From NCBI GenBank assembly GCA_035601195.1, contig DATNOU010000098.1:1-47845 (forward strand): a stretch of 47,845 bases of DNA, given 5' to 3'. Source of the stretch: JAIBJP01 sp035601195. GTDB lineage: Bacteria > Actinomycetota > Thermoleophilia > Gaiellales > Gaiellaceae. Position 1 is the first letter of the stretch. Every line of letters starts with the position of its first letter. The notes under the pieces are model-generated. The model saw nothing but the letters and a program-made list of their open reading frames with translations. It had not been told where the DNA came from and did no database searches. Below are positions 8,552 through 15,686 of this stretch, piece after piece. A program made the position numbers and the translations under genes.

Positions 8552-9067
8552 ATGGCGTTTGTTCCATCTGACCGCCACCTTCTGCGGGCAAAGGACCTCG
8601 CAGATGCCCGCTATTTCGAGCCGCTGCGCGTAGACGATCTTGCCCGCGCCGCGAAGCTCTCGCGCGCCCACTTCAGCCGCGAGTTCCGGCGCGCCTTCGG
8701 CGAGCCTCCTCACGCGTATCTCCTGACGAGGCGCCTGGAACGCGCCGCTGCATTGCTGCGAGGCACGGACCGGTCGGTCGCGGAGATCTGCTTCGCCGTC
8801 GGCTTGCAGAGCGTCGGCTCGTTCACGACGAGCTTCACGCGCACGTACGGCATGTCGCCGACGGCGTACCGCTCCTCGTTCCCGCCGGCCTCCCACCACG
8901 CGCTGATCCCCACTTGCGTGTTGCGCGCCTACGCTCGTCCACAACGCCGCACGTTTCGAGAAGACAACGGCGCTCGCCGCAGTGACGATGACAGCCATTC
9001 CCTCGACCAAGGAGGATTCGATGTACAGGATCGCCACCGCGCAGGTGTGGGTGCACGACCAGGATGA
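8552..9067 (+). CDS. AraC-family transcriptional regulator (DNA-binding domain only)
   Basis: A 171-residue protein that is essentially a bare AraC DNA-binding domain: first helix-turn-helix LRVDDLARAAKLSRAHFSRE and second VAEICFAVGLQSVGSFTTSF, followed by the conserved RTYGMSPTAYR. No ligand-binding N-terminal domain is present. Its last ~16 codons overlap the start of the VOC gene in another frame. Small AraC regulators of this kind are often paired with a VOC/glyoxalase gene as here, so it probably regulates that neighbour (inference). The C-terminal stretch after residue ~125 is unlike a folded domain and its true end deserves caution. Confidence 0.85.
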   Translation: MAFVPSDRHLLRAKDLADARYFEPLRVDDLARAAKLSRAHFSREFRRAFGEPPHAYLLTRRLERAAALLRGTDRSVAEICFAVGLQSVGSFTTSFTRTYGMSPTAYRSSFPPASHHALIPTCVLRAYARPQRRTFREDNGARRSDDDSHSLDQGGFDVQDRHRAGVGARPG

Positions 9068-9449
9068 GGCGCTGGACTTCTACACCAAGAAGCTGGGCAT
9101 GGAGGTGCACAGCGACGTCACCGTCCCCGAGATGGGCAACTTTCGCTGGCTCACGGTCGGGCCGCCCGGTCAGGAGGATGTCTCGATCGTCCTCATGGCC
9201 ATCCCCGGCCCGCCGGTCATGGATGCGGAGACCGCCGAGCAGTTGAAGACCCTGATGGCGAAGGGCTTCACGGGGACGGTCTTCTTCACCACCGATGACG
9301 TCCAGGCTTCATACGAGGAGCTCAAGAGCCGCGGCGTCGAGTTCGTCGAGGAGCCCGAGGAGCGACCGTATGGGATCGATTCCGCGTTCCGCGACCCCTC
9401 GGGGAATAACTTCCGGCTGACCGAGGTTCGGGAGACGGCCAACGTCTGA
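9021..9449 (+). CDS. VOC/glyoxalase-family protein
   Basis: A 142-residue vicinal-oxygen-chelate protein. The start at 9021 has an excellent ribosome-binding site (AAGGAGG, five bases before ATG). An upstream ATG at 8982 lacks one. It shows two beta-alpha-beta-beta-beta units: AQVWVHDQDEALDFYTKKLG at the N terminus and the second ending with FRDPSGNNFRLTEV. VOC proteins include glyoxalase I, dioxygenases and antibiotic-binding proteins; the substrate cannot be read here. It overlaps and is probably controlled by the AraC gene just upstream. Confidence 0.88.
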   Translation: MYRIATAQVWVHDQDEALDFYTKKLGMEVHSDVTVPEMGNFRWLTVGPPGQEDVSIVLMAIPGPPVMDAETAEQLKTLMAKGFTGTVFFTTDDVQASYEELKSRGVEFVEEPEERPYGIDSAFRDPSGNNFRLTEVRETANV

Positions 9450-9459
9450 GCCGTCTCCC
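9430..9459 (+). terminator. Possible hairpin terminator after the VOC gene
   Basis: GGGAGACGG and CCGTCTCCC form a 9-bp perfect stem around a 12-base loop that contains the VOC stop codon. There is no T-run, so it may be a weak or rho-assisted terminator, or a stabilising 3' hairpin. Confidence 0.4.
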
Positions 9460-9476
9460 CGACGGTCAGCGGCGAC

Positions 9477-9983
9477 TTATGCGATGGAGCCAGCCGGGCT
9501 CGAACCGGCGCCCTTCGCGATGCCATCGCGACGCTCTCCCAACTGAGCTATGGCCCCTTTCTCGTTCACTAGTGTAGCCGCGAACTCGTACTGCTTTGCC
9601 CAACGGACGCCGAGCTCTTGGTTATTGAGCGATTTTGCGATCCGCAGCTGCACAGTGCCGCCCGGCGGAACGTAATCGAAGGGCAAGAAGTAGCAGCAAC
9701 GCAGTTCAGCACGGTACGCGGCAAAGGCGTCGACCTCGTTGCGGTTATACAACCGTCTGACGAGCCCATCGGCGTTGCGTCGAGCTGAATAGCAGCGGAC
9801 GATCACGACATCGCCGTGCCGTGAGGCCCACTTACATTGCACGCGAAGGAGCTTCGCTCCGAAGTCGAGGATGAGGTCGTAGCGCTGGTCCCCGAGGGGC
9901 CTCGAGACCCCGACTCCGAGTTCCAAGGCCGCGTGCGCAATCGCCATCTCTGCGACGACGCCCTTCTGATCCGTTGTCAGCAT
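9477..9983 (-). CDS. Homing-endonuclease-like PD-(D/E)XK protein, reading into tRNA-Ala
   Basis: A 168-codon frame starting MLTTDQKGVVAEMAIAHAAL. Residues 12-51 carry the signature of the group I intron-associated PD-(D/E)XK nucleases (PDDEXK_5; I-Ssp6803I type): Glu12, Asp36 in RYDLILDFG and Gln49-x-Lys51 in RVQCKW. That family uses QxK instead of ExK. The first 142 codons are the nuclease, close to the length of I-Ssp6803I. With no stop codon, the frame runs straight into tRNA-Ala on the same strand and ends at a TAA five bases beyond it, so the last 26 codons are tRNA sequence. No group I intron core is recognised. Family assignment is from motifs only. Confidence 0.7.
   Translation of the reverse strand: MLTTDQKGVVAEMAIAHAALELGVGVSRPLGDQRYDLILDFGAKLLRVQCKWASRHGDVVIVRCYSARRNADGLVRRLYNRNEVDAFAAYRAELRCCYFLPFDYVPPGGTVQLRIAKSLNNQELGVRWAKQYEFAATLVNEKGAIAQLGERRDGIAKGAGSSPAGSIA
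9485..9557 (-). tRNA. tRNA-Ala(GGC)
   Basis: A 73-base cloverleaf. The acceptor GGGGCCA pairs with TGGCTCC and includes the G3-U70 wobble that identifies tRNA-Ala. The anticodon stem TCGCG/CGCGA holds the loop ATGGCAT (anticodon GGC), and the T-loop is TTCGAGC. CCA is not encoded (ATCG follows the acceptor). The whole gene lies inside the 3' end of the upstream nuclease frame, on the same strand. Confidence 0.97.
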
Positions 9984-10030
9984 AGGCAATATCGTACCGA
10001 GCCGATCGGACAGACTTGTTTCCCTCCGGA

Positions 10031-10219
10031 GTGCGGCGGGCAGCCATCGAGAGGTGGCCGAGAAGACCGACCACAGCCCGTCGTCGAGGAGGGGGCGACG
10101 CCGAGAAGCGCCGGCAGCGGCGCAAATGGGCGACCCTGCTCGGCGGCGCGCACCTGTTCTGGGTCTACGCGCTGATCCTGGCAGGGATCGTCGTTCTCCT
10201 GTACTACCTGTTGCGCTAG
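10031..10219 (+). CDS. Small single-pass membrane protein (uncertain start)
   Basis: A short frame with a basic, Arg-rich N-terminal region (EKRRQRRKW) and a clear C-terminal transmembrane helix (HLFWVYALILAGIVVLLYYL). The start is unclear: GTG at 10031 and TTG at 10016 are both in frame. A GTG in another frame (VAEKTDHSPSS) looks better initiated, so a frameshift near 10090-10110 is possible. It converges on rsfS, with a four-base overlap at the ends. Function unknown. Confidence 0.42.
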   Translation: MRRAAIERWPRRPTTARRRGGGDAEKRRQRRKWATLLGGAHLFWVYALILAGIVVLLYYLLR

Positions 10220-10572
10220 TTGGCGGTCGCCGCGACCTCGACCGACGGCACGTCGCCCCAGAGCTCCTCGAGGCGGTAGTAGGAGCGCGCCTCAGGCGTG
10301 AATACATGTAGGACGACGTCGAGGTAGTCGGCAAGGATCCAGCTCGCGTCCCGCTCTCCGTGCACGTGGCGAGGCACCGAGCCTCCCTCGCGCTTCATCC
10401 TCTCGCGCACCTCGTCGTAGATCGCCTTCGCCTGCCGGGAATTGTTGCCCGTGCAGACGACGAAGTAGTCGGTATAGGTGCACACCGGCCGCATGTCGAG
10501 GATCACTACGTCCCTGGCCAGCTTCTCCTGGGCGAGGTCGGCTATTCGGCGTGCTTGGTCGAGGGATGTCAG
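10216..10572 (-). CDS. rsfS: Ribosomal silencing factor RsfS
   Basis: A ribosome-silencing factor that binds ribosomal protein L14 and blocks subunit joining in starvation. The conserved core is visible: VVILDMRPVCTYTDYFVVCT, SRQAKAIYDEV and ASWILADYLDVVLHVFTPEAR. With the proposed start it is 118 residues, the usual family length. The frame is open upstream to a TGA but has no ATG or TTG before the conserved helix. The only GTG (at VILDM) would cut off that helix. CTG at 10572, with GAGGAG about 12 bases upstream, gives LTSLDQARRIADLAQEKLAR and fits the family best. It follows nadD, as in many actinobacteria. Confidence 0.85.
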   Translation of the reverse strand: MTSLDQARRIADLAQEKLARDVVILDMRPVCTYTDYFVVCTGNNSRQAKAIYDEVRERMKREGGSVPRHVHGERDASWILADYLDVVLHVFTPEARSYYRLEELWGDVPSVEVAATAN

Positions 10573-10619
10573 GGTGGTCGAAAGCTCCTCAGTCGCTTGG
10601 AATCAGGGTATCACTGGTA

Positions 10620-11177
10620 TCACCGGTAGAGGCCGGCGACCTCGATTTCCCGGGCGACCGCGTTCGGAACCATCCCCTCGATCGGCTCGCCCGCGCTGAG
10701 GCGCCGGCGAAGGTCGCGCGAGGAGACGTCGACGGGCGGAATCTCGAAGAATTCCACTCGCTCGGGCCGCTCCAACTCGCCGAGCACATGCTCGAGCCGT
10801 TCCGAGGGATAGCCGGGACGCGTGGCGACGCCGAGGCGCGCCAGCTCGAGCACGGCGTTCGGCTCCTTCCAGGACAGGAAGTCGGTGAACTGGTCGGCTC
10901 CGACCAGAAAGACCGGATCGTCGAAGCTCTCGGCACGGAGCATGTCGATCGTGCGCGCGTGCTCGTCTCGCACCACCTCGGTCCGCGGGAGGCCGGCGAA
11001 TGCCAGCCGTGCGAGCTCGAAGCGCGTCGCAAAGTCGAGATCGGCCGGCTTGTGGCCGGGAGTGACGGCCACGAGCACGAGCAGCCGCTCCAGCGGGAAG
11101 TGGTCCAGGGCGGCCTCTGCGAGCGCCATGTGGCCGTTGTGGGGCGGGTCGAAGACGCCGCCGTAGAGACCTGTCAT
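10620..11177 (-). CDS. nadD: Nicotinate-nucleotide adenylyltransferase
   Basis: A 185-residue NadD that adenylates nicotinate mononucleotide in NAD synthesis. The nucleotidyl-transferase motifs are clear: GGVFDPPHNGHMALAE (HxGH) at the N terminus and VSSRDLRRRL (the SxxxxR motif) near the C terminus. Its ATG overlaps the obg stop codon (ATGA), so it is translationally coupled to obg. It lies directly upstream of rsfS in the order obg-nadD-rsfS that is typical of Gram-positive bacteria. Confidence 0.96.
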   Translation of the reverse strand: MTGLYGGVFDPPHNGHMALAEAALDHFPLERLLVLVAVTPGHKPADLDFATRFELARLAFAGLPRTEVVRDEHARTIDMLRAESFDDPVFLVGADQFTDFLSWKEPNAVLELARLGVATRPGYPSERLEHVLGELERPERVEFFEIPPVDVSSRDLRRRLSAGEPIEGMVPNAVAREIEVAGLYR

Positions 11178-12322
11178 TCGTATTCGACCTCGTCGTCGGG
11201 CTTCACGCCCGCAGCTCGTAGCGCCTCCTCCGGGGCCTCACCCCGGACGCGGAAGCCCCTGTCGGTCCGGAAGATGCGGAACGGGCGCCGCCTCGGCGCC
11301 GAGGGTCGGTAAACCAGGAAGTCCGCCAGCTTCTCGTCTTGTGGACGCGCCGGCGCGCTTTCGGGAACGAGCTGAAACAGCAACCGTTTCAGTTCGTCGA
11401 TGCCCTCGCCGGTAACCGCGGATGTCTCGACCACAGCCAGGATTCGTGGATCCTCGAGGGCGAGTTCCGGGCGAGCAAGGTCGATCTTGTTCAGGACGCC
11501 GATCTGGGGACGCTCGTCCAGGCCGGCCCCGTAGGCGTGCAGCTCGCCGTCGATCGTCCGGAAGCGAGCTTCGACATCCTCCGCCTGCGCCTCGATCACG
11601 TGGATCAACAGACGGGCGCGCTCGAGGTGGGCGAGGAACTCGTCCCCGAGGCCGACACCTTGATGGGCTCCCTCCAGGAGGCCCGGGACATCAGCGACGG
11701 TGAGCTGGCGACCGTCAGGCGATTCCACCGTTCCCAGCACCGGAGCGATCGTGGTGAACGGGTACTCGGCCACCTTCGGCTGCGCGTTCGAGATCCGGCG
11801 CAAGAGCGACGACTTGCCAGCGTTCGGGAAGCCCACGAGCGCCGCGTCGGCCAGCAGCTTGAGCCTGAGCTCGACGACCTCCTCCTCCCCTCCGGCTCCG
11901 ATCTCAGCAAGCCGAGGCGTCTGGTGCGTCGGGGTAGCGAAGCGGCGGTTCCCCGCGCCGCCCGCTCCTCCGTGAGCCAGAGTCACGCGGGCGTCTGCAT
12001 GCGCGAGATCGACGAGCAGACGTCCCTCCTCGTCGAAGACCTGCGTGCCTACAGGAACGTGGAGCTCGACGGTCTCGCCGGTGCGCCCGTGCTTGTTCTT
12101 GCCTTCTCCGTGCCGTCCGCGACCGGCGGTGAAGCTGCGCTTGCGCTGGAAGAAGGCGAGATCGCGCAGATCGGGGTCGGCCACGAGGACGACGTCGCCG
12201 CCGTCGCCGCCGTCGCCTCCGTCCGGCCCTCCCTTGGGCACGTACTTCTCGCGCCGAAAGCTGAGCGAGCCGTCGCCGCCGCGGCCTCCCCGCACCTCGA
12301 TGCGGGCCCGGTCGTGGAACAA
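11174..12322 (-). CDS. obg: GTPase Obg (CgtA), ribosome assembly
   Basis: A 382-residue Obg GTPase that acts in 50S assembly and stress control. Three domains are recognisable: the N-terminal Gly-rich Obg fold (VRGGRGGDGSLSFRREKYVP), the GTPase domain with G1 GFPNAGKSS, switch region FTTIAP, G3 DVPGLLEGA and G4 NKIDL, and a C-terminal OCT domain (GFRVRGEAPEEALRAAGV). The start codon appears to be TTG (TTGTTCCACGAC), a few bases after the rpmA stop. The order rplU-rpmA-obg is conserved across bacteria. Confidence 0.97.
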   Translation of the reverse strand: MFHDRARIEVRGGRGGDGSLSFRREKYVPKGGPDGGDGGDGGDVVLVADPDLRDLAFFQRKRSFTAGRGRHGEGKNKHGRTGETVELHVPVGTQVFDEEGRLLVDLAHADARVTLAHGGAGGAGNRRFATPTHQTPRLAEIGAGGEEEVVELRLKLLADAALVGFPNAGKSSLLRRISNAQPKVAEYPFTTIAPVLGTVESPDGRQLTVADVPGLLEGAHQGVGLGDEFLAHLERARLLIHVIEAQAEDVEARFRTIDGELHAYGAGLDERPQIGVLNKIDLARPELALEDPRILAVVETSAVTGEGIDELKRLLFQLVPESAPARPQDEKLADFLVYRPSAPRRRPFRIFRTDRGFRVRGEAPEEALRAAGVKPDDEVEYE

Positions 12323-12331
12323 CTCGACGCC

Positions 12332-12565
12332 CTAGAGGATGGAAATGGTGCGGTCGCGGAATGCGACCTTGCCGTCGCGCTTGGCGAAGATCGTGTGGTC
12401 GCGCCCGACGCCCGTCCCCGGGCCGGCGCGAAAACGCGTGCCGCGCTGCCGGACGACGATCGCCCCCGCCTTGATCTCCTGCCCGTCGAAGATCTTGACG
12501 CCGAGCCGTTTCGACTCGGAGTCGCGGCCATTCTTCGAGGAGCCGAGGCCCTTCTTATGCGCCAT
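12332..12565 (-). CDS. rpmA: 50S ribosomal protein L27
   Basis: A 77-residue L27. It begins MAHKKGLGSSKNGRDSESKR, the conserved N-terminal tail that reaches the peptidyl-transferase centre, and continues with IVVRQRGTRFRAGPGTGVGR. It starts on the base after the rplU stop codon. No extended N-terminal propeptide of the Firmicutes type is present. Confidence 0.98.
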   Translation of the reverse strand: MAHKKGLGSSKNGRDSESKRLGVKIFDGQEIKAGAIVVRQRGTRFRAGPGTGVGRDHTIFAKRDGKVAFRDRTISIL

Positions 12566-13003
12566 CTATTCCGCCGCCTTTTCCTTCTTGGTGGTCGTGC
12601 TCTTCTTCGCCGTGGTCGTGCTCATCTTCGCCGCGGGTGCCTTTGATTCTTTCTGGGGGGTGGACGAGGGGGATCTCCCCCTCGTATTTCCGATCGTCTG
12701 GATCTCGATCCGGGAGAGGCGGCTGCGGTGCCCGTTCCGGCGCCGGTAGCCGGTCCGGCGCTTGTGCTTGCCGACGATGACCTTCTCGCCGAGGACGTGC
12801 GCCGTCACCTTGGCCGTCACCTGCTGGCCCTTGAGCTTGTCGCCGAGCTTCGGCTCCCCGTCGCCGCCGAGCAGAAGAACGTCGGGATGGAACGTCTTGC
12901 CTTCCTCCACGGAGAGGCGGTCGACGAGCAGCCACTCGCCCTCGCGGACGCGGTACTGCTTCCCTCCGACGGCGATCACTGCATATGTCTTCTTCTCGGG
13001 CAT
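12566..13003 (-). CDS. rplU: 50S ribosomal protein L21 with C-terminal extension
   Basis: A 145-residue L21. Residues 1-103 are the normal family fold (YAVIAVGGKQYRVREGEWLL through KRRTGYRRRNGHRSRLSRIE). The last ~40 residues are an added low-complexity tail rich in Ser, Thr, Lys and Ala (STTTAKKSTTTKKEKAAE). L21 is normally ~100-105 residues, so this is a real lineage extension. It starts five bases after the end of rng and runs straight into rpmA. Confidence 0.97.
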   Translation of the reverse strand: MPEKKTYAVIAVGGKQYRVREGEWLLVDRLSVEEGKTFHPDVLLLGGDGEPKLGDKLKGQQVTAKVTAHVLGEKVIVGKHKRRTGYRRRNGHRSRLSRIEIQTIGNTRGRSPSSTPQKESKAPAAKMSTTTAKKSTTTKKEKAAE

Positions 13004-13008
13004 AAGCG

Positions 13009-15312
13009 CTAAGCGAGCGGGCTCTCCCGGCCCGCTTCGGGGGTGGATTCTACCGGCTTGCGCTTGCGTCCGCGCCCGCCCCGCGTGCCGCGGCGCGTCT
13101 TCTTCTTGGGCTTCTCCTCGGCGGCCGCTTCGCCCGACTCGGCCTCGGTTTTCGTCTCGGCCGGGGCAGCTGCGGTCTCGGTAGCAGCGGTGGTCTCGGT
13201 GGAAGCCTCCTGCGCGGCTGCGGGCTTCTTCTTCCGGCCCCGCCCTCCGCGACTCCCTCGGCGCGTCTTGCGCTTGGGCTTCTCGCCCTCCGGCTTCGGC
13301 GTCTCAGCGTCCGGAGTCGCCTTGTCGCCATCCTCGGAAACGAGGACCGCATGCGCCGACGTCTTCCCGACATCCTCGATCCGGATCTCGACCTTCTCGC
13401 CGACCTGCGCAGCCGCGCCCGCGACCGTGATCACGTAGCCGTCCAGGCGCGCGATCGCGTCCGTCTCGGTGTGGAGATGCGCTTCCTCGAGCTCGACCTC
13501 GAGCTCCTGGCCCGGCTCGACCGGGAACGCCTGCGGTTCCACCTCCGCGGACTTTCCTTCGCTGAGAACGGCGAAGTGATCGTGTGGAGCGCGCTGCCGG
13601 CCCTTGAGCGCGAAACTGCGTCCCGTCTCCTTCTCGAGCTCGGCGAGCCGTGAGCCGCCCGGGCCCACGAGGAGCGTCGCGACCTGCGAGTTGAGCTCGA
13701 CGAGGAAGGACTCGCTCTTCGACTCGGCCACGAGCCGGCGCAGACGGCGCTCGGTCTCGACCGCGTGGGTCTCCATCGAGACGACGACGCCGTCGCCCTT
13801 ACAGGTCGGACAGCGGTCGGTGAGGATTTCGCGCGGCCCGTCGGTGACGTTCTGGCGCGTCATCTCGACGAGGCCGAGCGGCGAGATCTCGACGACGTAG
13901 GTCTTCGTCCGGTCCCGGTGGAGTTCATCGTTGAGCGCTTCCTCGACGAGCTGGCGATTCTTGGGGTTCGCCATGTCGATGAAGTCGATGACGATGATCC
14001 CGCCGATGTCGCGGAGACGGAGCTGACGGACGACTTCCTTGACCGCCTCGAGATTGTTCTTCGTGATCGTGTCCTCGAGCCTGCCCTGGCTCGTGCGGCC
14101 GCGCGCGCCGACGAAGCGCCCGGTGTTTACGTCGATGACGGTGAAGGCCTCGGCGTAGTCGAAGATCAGGTAGCCACCCGAGGGCAGGTCGACTCGCCGA
14201 CCGAGGGTTGACCGGACGGCCTCGTCGACGCCGTAGCGCTCCATCAGAGGCTCCTTGTCCTGGTAGAGCTCGACGCGGGCGGCCAGCTCCGGAGATGTCC
14301 GCCTCAGGTAGCCGACGATGCGGCGGAACGTGCGGTCGTGGTCCACGACGACGCGCTGGAAGTCCCGGATGAAAAGGTCGCGGATGATTCGCAGCGGCAG
14401 CTCGGACTCCTGGTAGACGAGCGCCGGCGCCTCGGCACGGTTCGCGCGGCCGCGGATGGTCGACCAGAGCTTCTGGAGGAGTGCGAGGTCGCCCTCGAGC
14501 TCCTCGCGCGAGGCGCCTTCCGCCGCAGTGCGGACGATGAGCCCACCCTCGGGAAGCTCGAGCGCCTTGCAGATCGCCTTCAGCCGCTCGCGCTCCTCGT
14601 CGTCGAGTCGCCGCGAGACGCCGATGCCGTCCCCGAACGGGACGAAGACGAGGAAGCGACCGGGGAGGGAGATTTCCGTCGTGAGGCGGGCTCCCTTCGT
14701 GCCCATGGGATCCTTGACCGCCTGCACGAGCACTTCCTGGCCGCGCTCGACGAGCTCCTGGATCCGTCTTCCGTGCTTTCGTCCCTCGAGCTCGGGAACG
14801 ACGATCTCGTCGACGTAGAGGAAGCCGTTCTTCGCGAGACCGATGTCAACGAACGAGGCCTCCATGCCGGGAAGAACGTTGTCGACCGTCCCCTTGTAGA
14901 CGTTGCCCGCGATCGACCGCCGTCCGGGCCGTTCGAGGTAGACCTCGCCGACCACGCCGTCCTCGAGCACAGCAACTCGCTGCTCGCCCACCTCGACGGA
15001 GACCAGGATCTCCTTCTTTACGTCGGGCCGAACAGGCGCGCTGCGCGCGCTCGTCGAAGCGGGCCTGCGCGCCGGCGGACGCCGTCGCTTGGGCTTGGCT
15101 CCTTCGTCCTTCTTTTCTTCTGTGACGGCGACGGCAGTGGCCGTCTCGGTCTTCTTCTTGCTACGCCCCCGCCCGCCGCGCGATCCTCGCCGGCGGCGAG
15201 GCTTTTGCTCAGGCTGTTCCGGGGGTGTTTGTTCCTGCGCGGGGGCTTCGGGAGCGGCCGCCTCCGGCGGCGCCTCCTCCTTTGTGCCTTTGCGCTTGCG
15301 AAACCATGGCAC
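13009..15312 (-). CDS. rng: Ribonuclease E/G with RGG-like flanking tails
   Basis: A 767-residue RNase E/G-family endoribonuclease for rRNA processing and mRNA turnover. The S1 domain lies at ~residues 125-215 (NVYKGTVDNVLPGMEASFVD). Catalytic Asp residues are in FTVIDVNTGRFVG and IIVIDFIDM, and the Zn-link cysteines are in CPTCKGDG. A TRAM-like RNA-binding domain lies near residues 600-660. Three copies of a basic Arg/Gly motif flank the catalytic core: RRGSRGGRGRSKKK at the N terminus, and RRGSRGGRGRKKK and RRGTRGGRGRKRK at the C terminus. They are separated by acidic or Ala/Thr-rich linkers. These are probably disordered RNA-binding tails. It is first in the rng-rplU-rpmA-obg-nadD-rsfS block. 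Confidence 0.96.
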   Translation of the reverse strand: MPWFRKRKGTKEEAPPEAAAPEAPAQEQTPPEQPEQKPRRRRGSRGGRGRSKKKTETATAVAVTEEKKDEGAKPKRRRPPARRPASTSARSAPVRPDVKKEILVSVEVGEQRVAVLEDGVVGEVYLERPGRRSIAGNVYKGTVDNVLPGMEASFVDIGLAKNGFLYVDEIVVPELEGRKHGRRIQELVERGQEVLVQAVKDPMGTKGARLTTEISLPGRFLVFVPFGDGIGVSRRLDDEERERLKAICKALELPEGGLIVRTAAEGASREELEGDLALLQKLWSTIRGRANRAEAPALVYQESELPLRIIRDLFIRDFQRVVVDHDRTFRRIVGYLRRTSPELAARVELYQDKEPLMERYGVDEAVRSTLGRRVDLPSGGYLIFDYAEAFTVIDVNTGRFVGARGRTSQGRLEDTITKNNLEAVKEVVRQLRLRDIGGIIVIDFIDMANPKNRQLVEEALNDELHRDRTKTYVVEISPLGLVEMTRQNVTDGPREILTDRCPTCKGDGVVVSMETHAVETERRLRRLVAESKSESFLVELNSQVATLLVGPGGSRLAELEKETGRSFALKGRQRAPHDHFAVLSEGKSAEVEPQAFPVEPGQELEVELEEAHLHTETDAIARLDGYVITVAGAAAQVGEKVEIRIEDVGKTSAHAVLVSEDGDKATPDAETPKPEGEKPKRKTRRGSRGGRGRKKKPAAAQEASTETTAATETAAAPAETKTEAESGEAAAEEKPKKKTRRGTRGGRGRKRKPVESTPEAGRESPLA

Positions 15313-15471
15313 GTGTCAGATCTCCTTTCGGGGCGCACGCCTCGGCCGCCCGCAGGCATGGCCGTCAGCGTGTCAGCGCCAAATCTCATTCTTGTTGTGC
15401 GTGGGGATCCCGCTCGCCCGATTTGGGCTCGGTGCTCCCTGCGCGTACTCTCTCAGGGTAGCAGGCGGCCT

Positions 15472-15675
15472 CTACGCGGCCGCCGGCCTGACCTGAGCTT
15501 GCTTGCGCTTCACGGAACGAAGCCGCTGGCTGAGACGAGCCCACGCCCAGGGCTCGATCTCGTTGTACCGCCCCGAGGCGATCTCCGCCCTGGTCACTTC
15601 CAGATACTCGAACCAGGCGTCGGCTTCCTCGATGGCCAGTGCCTCGTGGTCCGAGAACACGTGGTCGCCGCTCAT
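15472..15675 (-). CDS. Small hypothetical protein (67 aa)
   Basis: I do not recognise this 67-residue protein. It has an ATG start, an acidic, Trp/Tyr-containing helical core (ADAWFEYLEVTRAEIASGRY, then EIEPWAWARLSQRLRSVKR) and a basic tail. No signal peptide or membrane helix is seen. It lies between the DUF697 gene (12 bases upstream) and rng, on the same strand, so it may belong to either transcript. The 160 bases after it, before rng, show no other gene and probably contain the rng promoter. Confidence 0.6.
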   Translation of the reverse strand: MSGDHVFSDHEALAIEEADAWFEYLEVTRAEIASGRYNEIEPWAWARLSQRLRSVKRKQAQVRPAAA

Positions 15676-15686
15676 GCGCGGACAGG

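Noticed and set aside
9990..10334. N-terminal extension of the nuclease frame
   Set aside because: The frame stays open to 10334 but is Arg/Ser/Pro-rich and antisense to the small membrane ORF and rsfS end; the ATG at 9983 fits the family.
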